A DNA stretch of 5,489 nt from Bifidobacteriaceae bacterium. GTDB lineage: Bacteria > Actinomycetota > Actinomycetes > Actinomycetales > WQXJ01. Position 1 is the first letter of the stretch. Every line of letters begins with the position of its first letter. Below the pieces are notes generated by a model. The model had not been told where the DNA came from, searched no databases, and saw only the letters and a program-made list of their open reading frames with translations. Position numbers and translations under genes: made by a program. This document shows positions 1 through 5,489 of the stretch, one piece after another. The DNA lies in the NCBI GenBank assembly GCA_031256885.1, contig JAIRPS010000063.1, positions 1-5,489 of the forward strand, read 5' to 3'.

Positions 1-138
1 ACACGAGCAACCCCTCACCTTACCCGTCAAAGCCGCAAAGGTCAAAACCACGCGCGCTAAGTTTCAGTCAAGCGATCAACCAGGCGCGCCAAACCGGCAT
101 CAGCGTCATGTTGCCAACAAACCGGCTACCGTGGTGTC
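1..138. other. Left-edge stretch with no identifiable gene
   Basis: No gene can be named here. One plus-strand frame stays open from base 2 to a TAA at 209-211 and another from base 3 to a TAG at 168-170. Either could be the tail of an upstream gene, but both run into the deacetylase gene and neither translation is recognisable. The minus strand is broken by several stops. A GGCGCGCC palindrome lies at 83-90. TTGCCA at 111-116 resembles a -35 element, but no convincing -10 partner follows, so no promoter is called. The upstream region of the deacetylase gene is presumably here. Confidence 0.3.
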
Positions 139-1509
139 ATGCCATCTATTCAACCAGCGCGCCACCTTAGGTCTAGTCAGCGCGCCTGGTCAAGCTGGCA
201 AAATCGGGTAACTGCTGGACTGGTCTGCTTGACTTTGACCGTCTTGTCCAGCATTGTTGCGCTGATGTCCGGTTCGGCTAACGATTTGGCTAACCAGGTA
301 CCCGCCACCACAGTTTTACCCAAGCAACCGGGCAAAACGATTGCTGCGACGAGCCCGCCACGCACTCCCGGCAGCGCTGCCAGCCAATCGCTCGGCCCGG
401 CGCAAGCCGCCTGTGACAGCATCAAAGCCAAACTGACAACCTCCAACGATTTGCTTCGGCTGGGTGACACGGCCCAGCTTCGCAGCACCTTGACTGGTGT
501 CAAAGTGGTTCCCCAGCAAACTGAGGCGCTAATCCGCCATTTGATAATCCCCGACCCGGCGGTGGCCACAGTGCTGCCCAGTCCATCGGCCAGCCCCACT
601 CCCACTGTTTCACGCAGTGCCACAGCCACGCCTACACCCACACCATCAGTGCAGCCTTCCCGGGCACCAACCTCACCACCGCGGCCGGTCACGCCCAAAG
701 CGAACTGGGCTGACTTGCCAACCGAGCCGATTGTCAACCCCTTGGGTGGCCCCGGCTACGCAGTGGCACCAATCCGTTTTGCGGAACGCGGACTGTTTGA
801 AGTTCGTTTGACCACCACTTTGCCTGATGGTTGCCAAGTTACCAGCCAGCCGTTAACTATTCAGGTGGTTGGCAGTAAACCGATCGCTTTGACTTTTGAT
901 GACGGTCCGGGACGTAAAAACACGCTCGATGTCGCTGATTGGCTCGACCGTTACGGAGCGCGCGGCACATTTTTTCTGATTTGCTCACGCTTGGAAAATA
1001 AGAACAACAGCAAGGTGGCTCGGCGGGTGGCGGCAACCGGGCATCAGCTTGGCTCACACCGTTGGGATCATGACTTTTCCTCGGTTTTGAAAACTGCGGA
1101 ACAGTTCACGCAAGGCTTGGAACGTTGCGACGAGGTCTTTTTACACACGCTTGGTTTCAAACCGACAGCTTTCCGCTTCCCTTGGGGTTATGGGCGGGTT
1201 GAACAGTTTGATGAGGTACGCTCACGCGGTATGGCGATTTTTGGTTGGGATGGGCTGGCTGGCGATGGCAGCGATCATCAACCGTACAGTCCGTATATTG
1301 CCCGTCTGATCGCCGACAATGTTTTAGCTGGCATCAAACCGGGTGCGGTTTTGTTGTTGCATGACGCCCCAAATCATCCCAACACGGCCGCCGCCATACC
1401 CCTAATTTTGGCTGAATTAGCTGATCAAGGCTACGACTGTGTGACTGTTGAGGGCCTGACTCGGCTGGGTTGGGGGCATCGTGAAGATTTTTCAGAAGTG
1501 CTGCGTTAA
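139..1509 (+). CDS. Membrane-anchored exported polysaccharide deacetylase (NodB/CE4 family)
   Basis: This is a predicted metal-dependent deacetylase that removes N- or O-acetyl groups from a cell-envelope polysaccharide such as peptidoglycan or secondary wall polymer; the substrate cannot be told. The 456-residue product has a basic N-terminus, a hydrophobic segment at about 25-43 (uncleaved anchor or signal peptide), a spacer, beta-rich sequence at about 92-140 and 205-245 split by a Pro/Ser/Thr-rich linker (145-187), then the NodB domain from about 247. The NodB motifs are complete: TFDDGP at 252-257 (catalytic base and metal Asp254/Asp255), GSHRWDH at 305-311 (metal-binding His307/His311), RFPWG at 346-350, a Trp-Asp at 370-371, and LLLHDAP at 405-411 (His408). 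The ATG at 139 is the only reasonable start ahead of the hydrophobic segment, but its ribosome binding site is weak. The gene stands alone on the plus strand, convergent with truA. The family call is firm; the substrate is unknown. Confidence 0.9.
   Translation: MPSIQPARHLRSSQRAWSSWQNRVTAGLVCLTLTVLSSIVALMSGSANDLANQVPATTVLPKQPGKTIAATSPPRTPGSAASQSLGPAQAACDSIKAKLTTSNDLLRLGDTAQLRSTLTGVKVVPQQTEALIRHLIIPDPAVATVLPSPSASPTPTVSRSATATPTPTPSVQPSRAPTSPPRPVTPKANWADLPTEPIVNPLGGPGYAVAPIRFAERGLFEVRLTTTLPDGCQVTSQPLTIQVVGSKPIALTFDDGPGRKNTLDVADWLDRYGARGTFFLICSRLENKNNSKVARRVAATGHQLGSHRWDHDFSSVLKTAEQFTQGLERCDEVFLHTLGFKPTAFRFPWGYGRVEQFDEVRSRGMAIFGWDGLAGDGSDHQPYSPYIARLIADNVLAGIKPGAVLLLHDAPNHPNTAAAIPLILAELADQGYDCVTVEGLTRLGWGHREDFSEVLR
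571..699 (+). repeat. Low-complexity coding stretch for a Pro/Ser/Thr linker
   Basis: Residues 145-187 of the deacetylase are almost entirely Pro, Ser, Thr and Ala, with repeated Thr-Pro and Ser-Pro pairs. The DNA is correspondingly C-rich with imperfect short repeats of the type cc-ac-nc. Linkers like this are common in wall-spanning secreted proteins of Gram-positive bacteria, where they act as flexible and often glycosylated stalks. It splits two beta-rich segments rather than simply preceding the catalytic domain. Confidence 0.7.
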
Positions 1510-2421
1510 GCTGGGCAAAATACTGCCTTGGCGCAGTTGACGGCTGGCACTGGCCCGGCTGGCCAGTTGGTCTTCAGATGGGTAGGCGATTTGCTCAAGC
1601 GTCAACCCGTGAGCCGGTAGCACATTACCGCCGATGGCGCGGCTAGCGTTGGCCCTGCCCTCAGCCAAAGCCTGGCACAGCCAGGCAACCGGACGACGCC
1701 CAGTGCCGACAGCCACTAAAGCGCCAACCAGCGCACGGACCATATTGTGACAAAATGCATCAGCCCGGGCGGCCACTTCAATCACCGTGTCAGGCCGCCG
1801 CGTGGCCCGCAGTTGCAGCAGCCGCCGAATCGTCGTGGCACCTTCACGCGGTTTACAAAAAGCAATGAAATCCTGCTCCCCCAAAATGCTTGAGGCTGCC
1901 TGGTTCATCGCGGCTAAATCAAGCGGTTGGTTCAGCCAAAGAACCTGACCGCGTTGCAGCGGGTCGCGCCCCGTCAAACAATCGGCCAGGCGATACACAT
2001 AATGCCGCCACAGGGCACTGAAACGAGCGTCAAAACCGTCCGGCGCAACTGTCACCTGGTGGATGCGAATATCGGGTGGCAGGATTGCGCCGAGGCGGCG
2101 CGCCAAATCAGTCACTGCCCAACCACCACCCCCAGCGCTTACCGCCGCTAGCTCACTGGTTGACCCTGCGGCAATCAACTGCTCACCGGCTACCTGCTCA
2201 ACCAGCAAATCCACATGCGCCACTTGGTGACGTGCATGGACACCTGCGTCAGTTCTGCCAGCCACCGTCAAGCGTGGCGGGTCAGCCATGCGCAACAGTT
2301 TGGCAAAAGCCTGCTCAATTGTTCCTTGAACGGTTGCTAAACCAGGCTGAACCGCCCAGCCATGGTAGGCAGCGCCATCGTAGGCAAGATCAAGGCGCAG
2401 CCGCTGAAGTGCCAAAGTCAC
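1492..2421 (-). CDS. truA: tRNA pseudouridine(38-40) synthase TruA
   Basis: TruA isomerises uridines 38-40 in the anticodon stem-loop of many tRNAs to pseudouridine in the cytoplasm. The 309-residue product begins with the family strand RLDLAYDGAAYHGW (residues 9-22). It has the catalytic motif AGRTDAGVHA at 54-63 with nucleophile Asp58, then FSALWRHYVYRL, DFIAFCKP and the C-terminal FCHNMVRALVGALVAVGTGR block. It is longer than the E. coli enzyme (about 270 residues) because of a Gly/Ala-rich internal insert around 80-100 and a C-terminal tail, both usual in actinobacterial homologues. The start is uncertain: GTG at 2421 directly abuts an AGGTGG sequence, while TTG at 2415 lies six bases from it and still keeps the whole domain. 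It begins 21 bp after the response regulator gene, so it is probably co-transcribed with it. Its 3' end overlaps the deacetylase gene by 18 bp. Confidence 0.95.
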   Translation of the reverse strand: MTLALQRLRLDLAYDGAAYHGWAVQPGLATVQGTIEQAFAKLLRMADPPRLTVAGRTDAGVHARHQVAHVDLLVEQVAGEQLIAAGSTSELAAVSAGGGGWAVTDLARRLGAILPPDIRIHQVTVAPDGFDARFSALWRHYVYRLADCLTGRDPLQRGQVLWLNQPLDLAAMNQAASSILGEQDFIAFCKPREGATTIRRLLQLRATRRPDTVIEVAARADAFCHNMVRALVGALVAVGTGRRPVAWLCQALAEGRANASRAIGGNVLPAHGLTLEQIAYPSEDQLASRASASRQLRQGSILPSLTQHF

Positions 2422-2427
2422 CCACCT
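2422..2427 (-). promoter_or_regulatory. Ribosome binding site deciding the truA start
   Basis: The minus strand reads AGGTGG immediately before the GTG at 2421-2419. Zero spacing is poor for that GTG, but the in-frame TTG two codons later (2415-2413) sits at a normal six-base spacing. Translation may therefore begin at TTG, giving a protein two residues shorter. Confidence 0.4.
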
Positions 2428-2442
2428 ACCGTAGCGGGATGA

Positions 2443-3126
2443 CTACTCTTCCAGACGATACCCCAGGCCGCGGACGGTGATCAGCCGAACCGGATTGGCG
2501 GGATCAGCTTCAATCCGACCGCGCAAACGGCGAATATGAACATCAAGCGTTTTGGTGTCGCCAAAGTATTCAGCCCCCCACACCCGGTCAATGATCTGCC
2601 CGCGCGTCAAAACACGCCCCGCATTGCGCAGCAACAGTTCCAGCAAAGCAAATTCGCGCAGCGGCATGCTCACTTCACGGCCACCCACCAAAACCGAATG
2701 ACGGTCAACATCCATCACTAAATCGCCGGCAACTAGTAAGGAATCTTTGACATCCTCAGTTTTATAAGACCGATGCCGGAGGGCTGAGCGGATGCGCGCC
2801 AACAGTTCAGGGGTTGAAAAAGGTTTGGTGACATAGTCATCTGCACCTAATTCCAAACCCACCACAATGTCACCCTCAGCGTTCTTGGCTGTCAACATAA
2901 TGACCGGTACATCACTGGTCAGGCGGACACGGCGCAAGACTTCCGTACCGGACATTTCTGGCAACATCACATCAAGCAAAACCAGATCTGGTGCCTGCTC
3001 CTCGATAGCGGCGAGCGCTTGCGCCCCGTCAGCAGCAGTGCGCACCGTGTAGCCTTCGCGCCGCAACAAGAAGGCCAGTGTTTCACGCAGCGTTTCGGTA
3101 TCGTCTACCAGCAGTAGTTCAGGCAT
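2443..3126 (-). CDS. regX3: OmpR/PhoB-family response regulator, RegX3-like (phosphate starvation)
   Basis: This is a DNA-binding response regulator of 227 residues, the normal length of the family. The receiver domain (about 1-118) has the acidic pair Asp8/Asp9, phospho-acceptor Asp52 in LVLLDVMLPEMSG, Thr79 and Lys101 in the TKPF motif. The C-terminal winged-helix domain (about 130-227) contains LPLREF-like sequence, GRVLTRGQIIDRVWG, GDTKTLDVHIRRLRGRIE and the closing VRGLGYRLEE. These agree closely with what I recall of mycobacterial RegX3, which activates phosphate uptake genes when phosphorylated by SenX3. The ATG lies inside the last codons of the kinase gene (8-bp overlap), which suggests translational coupling, and an AAGGA lies ten bases upstream. 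It ends with TAG, 21 bp before truA. The family call is firm. The phosphate role follows from that similarity and from the pst genes upstream; naming it PhoP or PhoB would be equivalent. Confidence 0.93.
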   Translation of the reverse strand: MPELLLVDDTETLRETLAFLLRREGYTVRTAADGAQALAAIEEQAPDLVLLDVMLPEMSGTEVLRRVRLTSDVPVIMLTAKNAEGDIVVGLELGADDYVTKPFSTPELLARIRSALRHRSYKTEDVKDSLLVAGDLVMDVDRHSVLVGGREVSMPLREFALLELLLRNAGRVLTRGQIIDRVWGAEYFGDTKTLDVHIRRLRGRIEADPANPVRLITVRGLGYRLEE

Positions 3127-4384
3127 TGTGATTGCTTCCTTTACTCTTAGGCTGTGCTGTCACAGTCGGAGCGTTCAGTAAGGGGATGGTCATGGTGAAA
3201 GTTGAGCCAGCACCCGGTTTGGAAACCAAAGTGATTTCGCCACCATGAGCTTGGGCAGTGTTCTTGACAATCGCTAAGCCCAGTCCGGTGCCGCCGGTGC
3301 GGGCATCACGAGCAGCATCGGCCCGGTAGAACCGTTCAAAGACGCGGTCTTGATCGGCTGGATCAATGCCAATACCCTTGTCAATCACGGAAATTGCGAC
3401 TGTGCCTTCGGTTGCGTCAACACGGGTGGTCAAGGTTACTCGTGAGCCAGCCGGCGAATAGTGAATGGCGTTAGCGATCAGGTTTTCCACCGCTGTGGCA
3501 AGGGCCGCTTTATCCCCCCAAACCGAGGCTGGTGTACGTTTTGACCAGCGCAAATCAATCTGCGCACCCTCGGCAGCAGTCAATTGGTGACGGTGGGCTT
3601 GGGCAACCGCTTGGTCAAAATCAACCACTGCAAACCGTTGATGCGCCCCACCGTCTTGGACTAACGATAAAGCGATTGTGTCTTCCGTCAAGGTTTCCAA
3701 GCGCACCGCTACCTCCTCTAAACGTTGCGCAAAATGGGCCACTTGGCTGGCGTCATCGTTAACTGCTTGCAGGGCTTGAGCAATCAACGCCACCGAAGTG
3801 ATGGGGGTGCGTAGTTCATGCCCAAAATTGCTGATGAAGTCACGGCGTATTTCACGGGTGTGGACTTCTTCAGTGCGGTCCACCAAAGTTAGCAAGACCC
3901 AACGATCATCAAGCACTGTTGCTTGAGCCACTACATGCACCAGCGGCGGCAAATTTTCAAATTGAAATGGGCGGGTGATTCGCTCTTGGGCTGTCCATGC
4001 TTCATCGGCCAGATCAGCCAGTTGCGGGTGGATGAGCACACCTTCGCGGGTCAACGGTAAAGTACTGGCCAACTCAGACTCGTACACCACAACATGGAAG
4101 GAGGTGACAATCAAGGCATAACCGCCAAAGGCTGCTGCCGTGAGCATGGAGTCTTCCGGCAAAACCTGGGGGGAAGCAGCTTTACGTAAACGCTGCGCCT
4201 GGATGTGGCGGGCCAAACCAGTCAAAGCCAAGGTGACACTGGCCCCAACCAGCGCCGCCAGGATCAGCGGTAACCAAAACTCAGCGTTCACCGCCGTCCC
4301 CACTGCTGCATCCCCCACTGACTGGGCTTGGCTGTTGGCAGTTTGACAACAGATTGGCCAGTCCACTTGACCAGGCTCGCACAT
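3119..4384 (-). CDS. senX3: Membrane sensor histidine kinase, SenX3/PhoR-like
   Basis: This kinase is predicted to sense phosphate limitation, probably through the Pst transporter, and to phosphorylate the regulator encoded just downstream. The 421-residue product has one clear membrane helix at about 36-58, a PAS-like region at about 78-172, and a dimerisation/H-box with phospho-acceptor His189 (NFGHELRTPI). Its ATPase domain has the N box around Asn301/Asn305, G1 DKGIGI at 335-340, F box ERFYR at 350-354 and G2 GTGLGL at 365-370. The order and content match SenX3. The ATG at 4384 adds a 31-residue hydrophilic leader with Cys2, Cys12 and Cys13. SenX3 proteins usually begin just before the membrane helix, so the GTG at 4291, preceded by GGGGA at five bases, is a good alternative start. 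The gene starts 36 bp after pstB and overlaps the regulator gene by 8 bp. The assignment is firm, the start is not. Confidence 0.92.
   Translation of the reverse strand: MCEPGQVDWPICCQTANSQAQSVGDAAVGTAVNAEFWLPLILAALVGASVTLALTGLARHIQAQRLRKAASPQVLPEDSMLTAAAFGGYALIVTSFHVVVYESELASTLPLTREGVLIHPQLADLADEAWTAQERITRPFQFENLPPLVHVVAQATVLDDRWVLLTLVDRTEEVHTREIRRDFISNFGHELRTPITSVALIAQALQAVNDDASQVAHFAQRLEEVAVRLETLTEDTIALSLVQDGGAHQRFAVVDFDQAVAQAHRHQLTAAEGAQIDLRWSKRTPASVWGDKAALATAVENLIANAIHYSPAGSRVTLTTRVDATEGTVAISVIDKGIGIDPADQDRVFERFYRADAARDARTGGTGLGLAIVKNTAQAHGGEITLVSKPGAGSTFTMTIPLLNAPTVTAQPKSKGSNHNA
3137..3141 (-). promoter_or_regulatory. Ribosome binding site of the response regulator gene
   Basis: The minus strand reads AAGGA ten bases before the ATG at 3126, inside the 3' end of the kinase gene. 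With the 8-bp gene overlap it supports coupled translation of the kinase and its regulator. The spacing is slightly long; the overlapping GGAAG would give eight bases. Confidence 0.45.
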
Positions 4385-4420
4385 CCCACACTAACTGAGC
4401 TTACTGGGCCTTTTGCTACC

Positions 4421-5203
4421 TCAGCCAAACCGTCCAGCAATGTAATCTGCTGTGGCGCTTTGGCGCGGCTGGTTGAACACTTGAGCGGTGCTGCCGTATT
4501 CAACCAAACGGCCTGGCTGATCAGTGCCAGCCATGTTGAAAAAGGCAGTGGTGTCAGAGACCCTGTCGGCCTGCTGCATATTGTGCGTGACAATCACCAC
4601 AGTGTATGTTTCTTTCAGCTCTAGCATCAGTTCTTCAATTGCCAAAGTTGAGATCGGATCAAGCGCCGAGCAAGGCTCATCCATCAGCAGAACATCAGGT
4701 TCCACTGCGATTGCTCTGGCAATACATAAACGCTGCTGCTGCCCGCCGGAAAGCCCAGCACCCGGTTAGTTGAGCCGATCACGCACCTCGTTCCAAAGGT
4801 TCGCGCCACGCAGCGAGCGTTCCACCACGCTGTCAGCTTCCTGACGCGACAGGCGTTTGCGTTGCAGCTTGACGCCAGCTAACACATTGTCCCGGATTGA
4901 CATAGTGGGGAAAGGGTTGGGGCGTTGAAACACCATGCCAATCCGCTGACGCACCAGCACCGGGTCAACATCCTTGGCGTACAGGCTTTGCCCCTCCAGC
5001 AGTATGTCACCAGTCACTCGCGCATCCGGGATCACCTCATGCATCCGGTTGAGCGTGCGCAGCAAGGTGGATTTACCGCAACCGGAAGGGCCAATGAAGG
5101 CTGCAATGGTTTGCGGCTCAACCGTCAAAGAGACTCCTTCAACAGCTAGGTGGTCACCGTAGTAGGCGGAAAGGTTTTCGACTTGCAAAATCGGTTCAGG
5201 CAT
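4421..5203 (-). pseudogene. pstB: Phosphate ABC transporter ATPase PstB, interrupted by an in-frame stop
   Basis: PstB is the cytoplasmic ATPase that drives the PstSCA phosphate importer. Read through, the frame gives 260 codons, the normal PstB length, with every ABC motif: Walker [10 protein letters not shown] at 38-46, Q-loop Gln93, signature LSGGQ at 151-155, Walker B VLLMDE at 171-176 with catalytic Glu176, switch His207, and the usual ending YIAGRFG. Codon 146 is TAA (4768-4766). Frame and conserved residues continue directly after it, so this is a nonsense change and not a frameshift. Termination there leaves 145 residues (5203-4766) with Walker A but no signature or Walker B, which cannot be an active ATPase. 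The rest could restart only at the GTG at 4705, past the signature. The ATG at 5203 is preferred over the TTG at 5206 because GAGGA lies six bases upstream of it. It sits 62 bp after pstA and 36 bp before the kinase gene. The identity is certain; whether the stop is real is not. Confidence 0.9.
4766..4768 (-). other. In-frame TAA stop within pstB
   Basis: The codon separates RDRLN from [12 protein letters not shown]. In actinobacterial PstB, as I recall the family, this position is commonly lysine in a [17 protein letters not shown] context, so an AAA to TAA change (one transversion, at plus-strand base 4768) accounts for it. The next base is C, and no unusual downstream structure that would suggest programmed readthrough is evident. 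Confidence 0.85.
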
Positions 5204-5209
5204 CAAGAT

Positions 5210-5214
5210 TCCTC
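5210..5214 (-). promoter_or_regulatory. Ribosome binding site deciding the pstB start
   Basis: The minus strand reads GAGGA six bases before the ATG at 5203. The adjacent in-frame TTG at 5206 would be only three bases away, so the ATG is the better start. A normal initiation signal argues that the gene was functional until recently. Confidence 0.6.
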
Positions 5215-5268
5215 AGTAGCGGGTTGGGTGGGTATGCTGCAAAACTCAAGGGACGGCATCGGGCGATT

Positions 5269-5489
5269 TCAACGGGTTTTCGGAGCAAAGCGACGGGCAA
5301 CAACCCGCGAAATCACGTTGAGCAAGAGCACAAACATGATCAAAATGAGCGCGGCCGTCCAAGCCCGCGCATCATAGGCGGCGGTGTCCACGCCCTTGTT
5401 GGCCCACTGGTTGTAAATGAACACTGGCAAAGTGGTCATCCGGTCAGCAAACAAGTTGTAGTTCATTGAATCAGTGAAACCGGCCACCA
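5269..5489 (-). CDS. pstA: Phosphate ABC transporter permease PstA, C-terminal fragment (cut by window edge)
   Basis: PstA is one of the two membrane permease subunits of the PstSCAB high-affinity phosphate importer. Only the last 73 or so residues are in the window; the frame remains open at the right edge, and the apparent GTG at 5487 is an internal valine codon and not a start. The visible part has AGFTDSMNYNLF, RMTTLPVFIYNQWAN and an AYDARAWTAAL segment. It ends with a final membrane helix (about 18 residues, LILIMFVLLLNVISR region) and the basic cytoplasmic end ARRFAPKTR. This is the characteristic PstA C-terminus, including the conserved Thr-Leu-Pro stretch. It ends with TGA, 62 bp before pstB, in the usual pstA-pstB order. 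pstC and pstS are expected beyond the right edge. Confidence 0.9.
   Translation of the reverse strand, partial: VAGFTDSMNYNLFADRMTTLPVFIYNQWANKGVDTAAYDARAWTAALILIMFVLLLNVISRVVARRFAPKTR

Noticed and set aside
211..270. Lipoprotein signal in the deacetylase (Cys30 in the hydrophobic segment)
   Set aside because: The residue before the cysteine is Val and the pattern does not fit a lipobox. The cysteine also sits early in the hydrophobic core and not at its end.
177..737. Long minus-strand open frame (186 codons) opposite the deacetylase gene
   Set aside because: It lies wholly antisense to a gene with complete NodB motifs and its translation is Val/Gly/Ala-rich low complexity mirroring the Pro/Thr linker. 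There is no recognisable domain.
1549..1567. Perfect 7-bp GC-rich inverted repeat with a 5-base loop, 40 bases after the deacetylase stop
   Set aside because: It could slow polymerase, but no T-run follows on the plus strand and it lies inside truA coding sequence, so it does not qualify as an intrinsic terminator.
4288..4624. Overlapping open frames on both strands (101 codons minus, 98 codons plus) across the pstB-kinase junction
   Set aside because: Both are alternate-frame shadows of the conserved pstB and kinase reading frames and have no recognisable motif.
4421..4705. Independent 94-residue gene starting at the GTG at 4705
   Set aside because: It is the C-terminal part of PstB in the same frame as the upstream part. 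There is no ribosome binding site before the GTG, and the product would lack Walker A and the signature motif.
4281..5200. gttca-containing sequences resembling pieces of actinobacterial phosphate boxes
   Set aside because: They occur singly inside coding sequence, without the expected direct repeats. The promoter of the block should lie upstream of the pst genes, outside the window.

Overview
The window carries six genes in two converging blocks. It looks like a chromosomal fragment of an actinomycete-type bacterium (Actinomycetota) of moderate GC content, judged by eye at about the mid-50s percent. The main evidence is a response regulator very close to the mycobacterial RegX3 type, a SenX3-type histidine kinase with a short N-terminal membrane segment and a PAS-like region, PstB and PstA with typical actinobacterial sequence, and a TruA with the longer internal region common in that phylum. 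The genus cannot be fixed from the sequence alone.

Layout. Bases 1-138 hold no gene that can be identified. Bases 139-1509 (+) encode a membrane-anchored, exported polysaccharide deacetylase of the NodB family with a Pro/Ser/Thr-rich linker. Everything else is on the minus strand and reads right to left: the 3' end of pstA (5489-5269), pstB (5203-4421), a SenX3/PhoR-like sensor kinase (4384-3119), a RegX3/PhoB-like response regulator (3126-2443) and truA (2421-1492). Spacing is tight (62 bp, 36 bp, an 8-bp overlap, 21 bp), so this block probably forms a polycistronic unit. The deacetylase and truA converge and overlap tail to tail by 18 bp.

How the genes work together. PstA and PstB are the permease and ATPase of the high-affinity phosphate ABC importer. 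The kinase/regulator pair is the phosphate-starvation two-component system expected to control it. truA appears to be an unrelated tRNA modification gene transcribed with the block. No phoU gene lies between pstB and the kinase gene.

The main anomaly is an in-frame TAA stop in the middle of pstB (4766-4768). It falls between the Walker A/Q-loop half and the ABC signature/Walker B half. Reading frame and conserved residues continue unchanged after it, and a single base change from a lysine AAA codon would explain it. This is a recent nonsense mutation, a sequencing error or, less likely, a recoded stop. I found no sign of a previously undescribed system, mobile element, CRISPR array or RNA gene.
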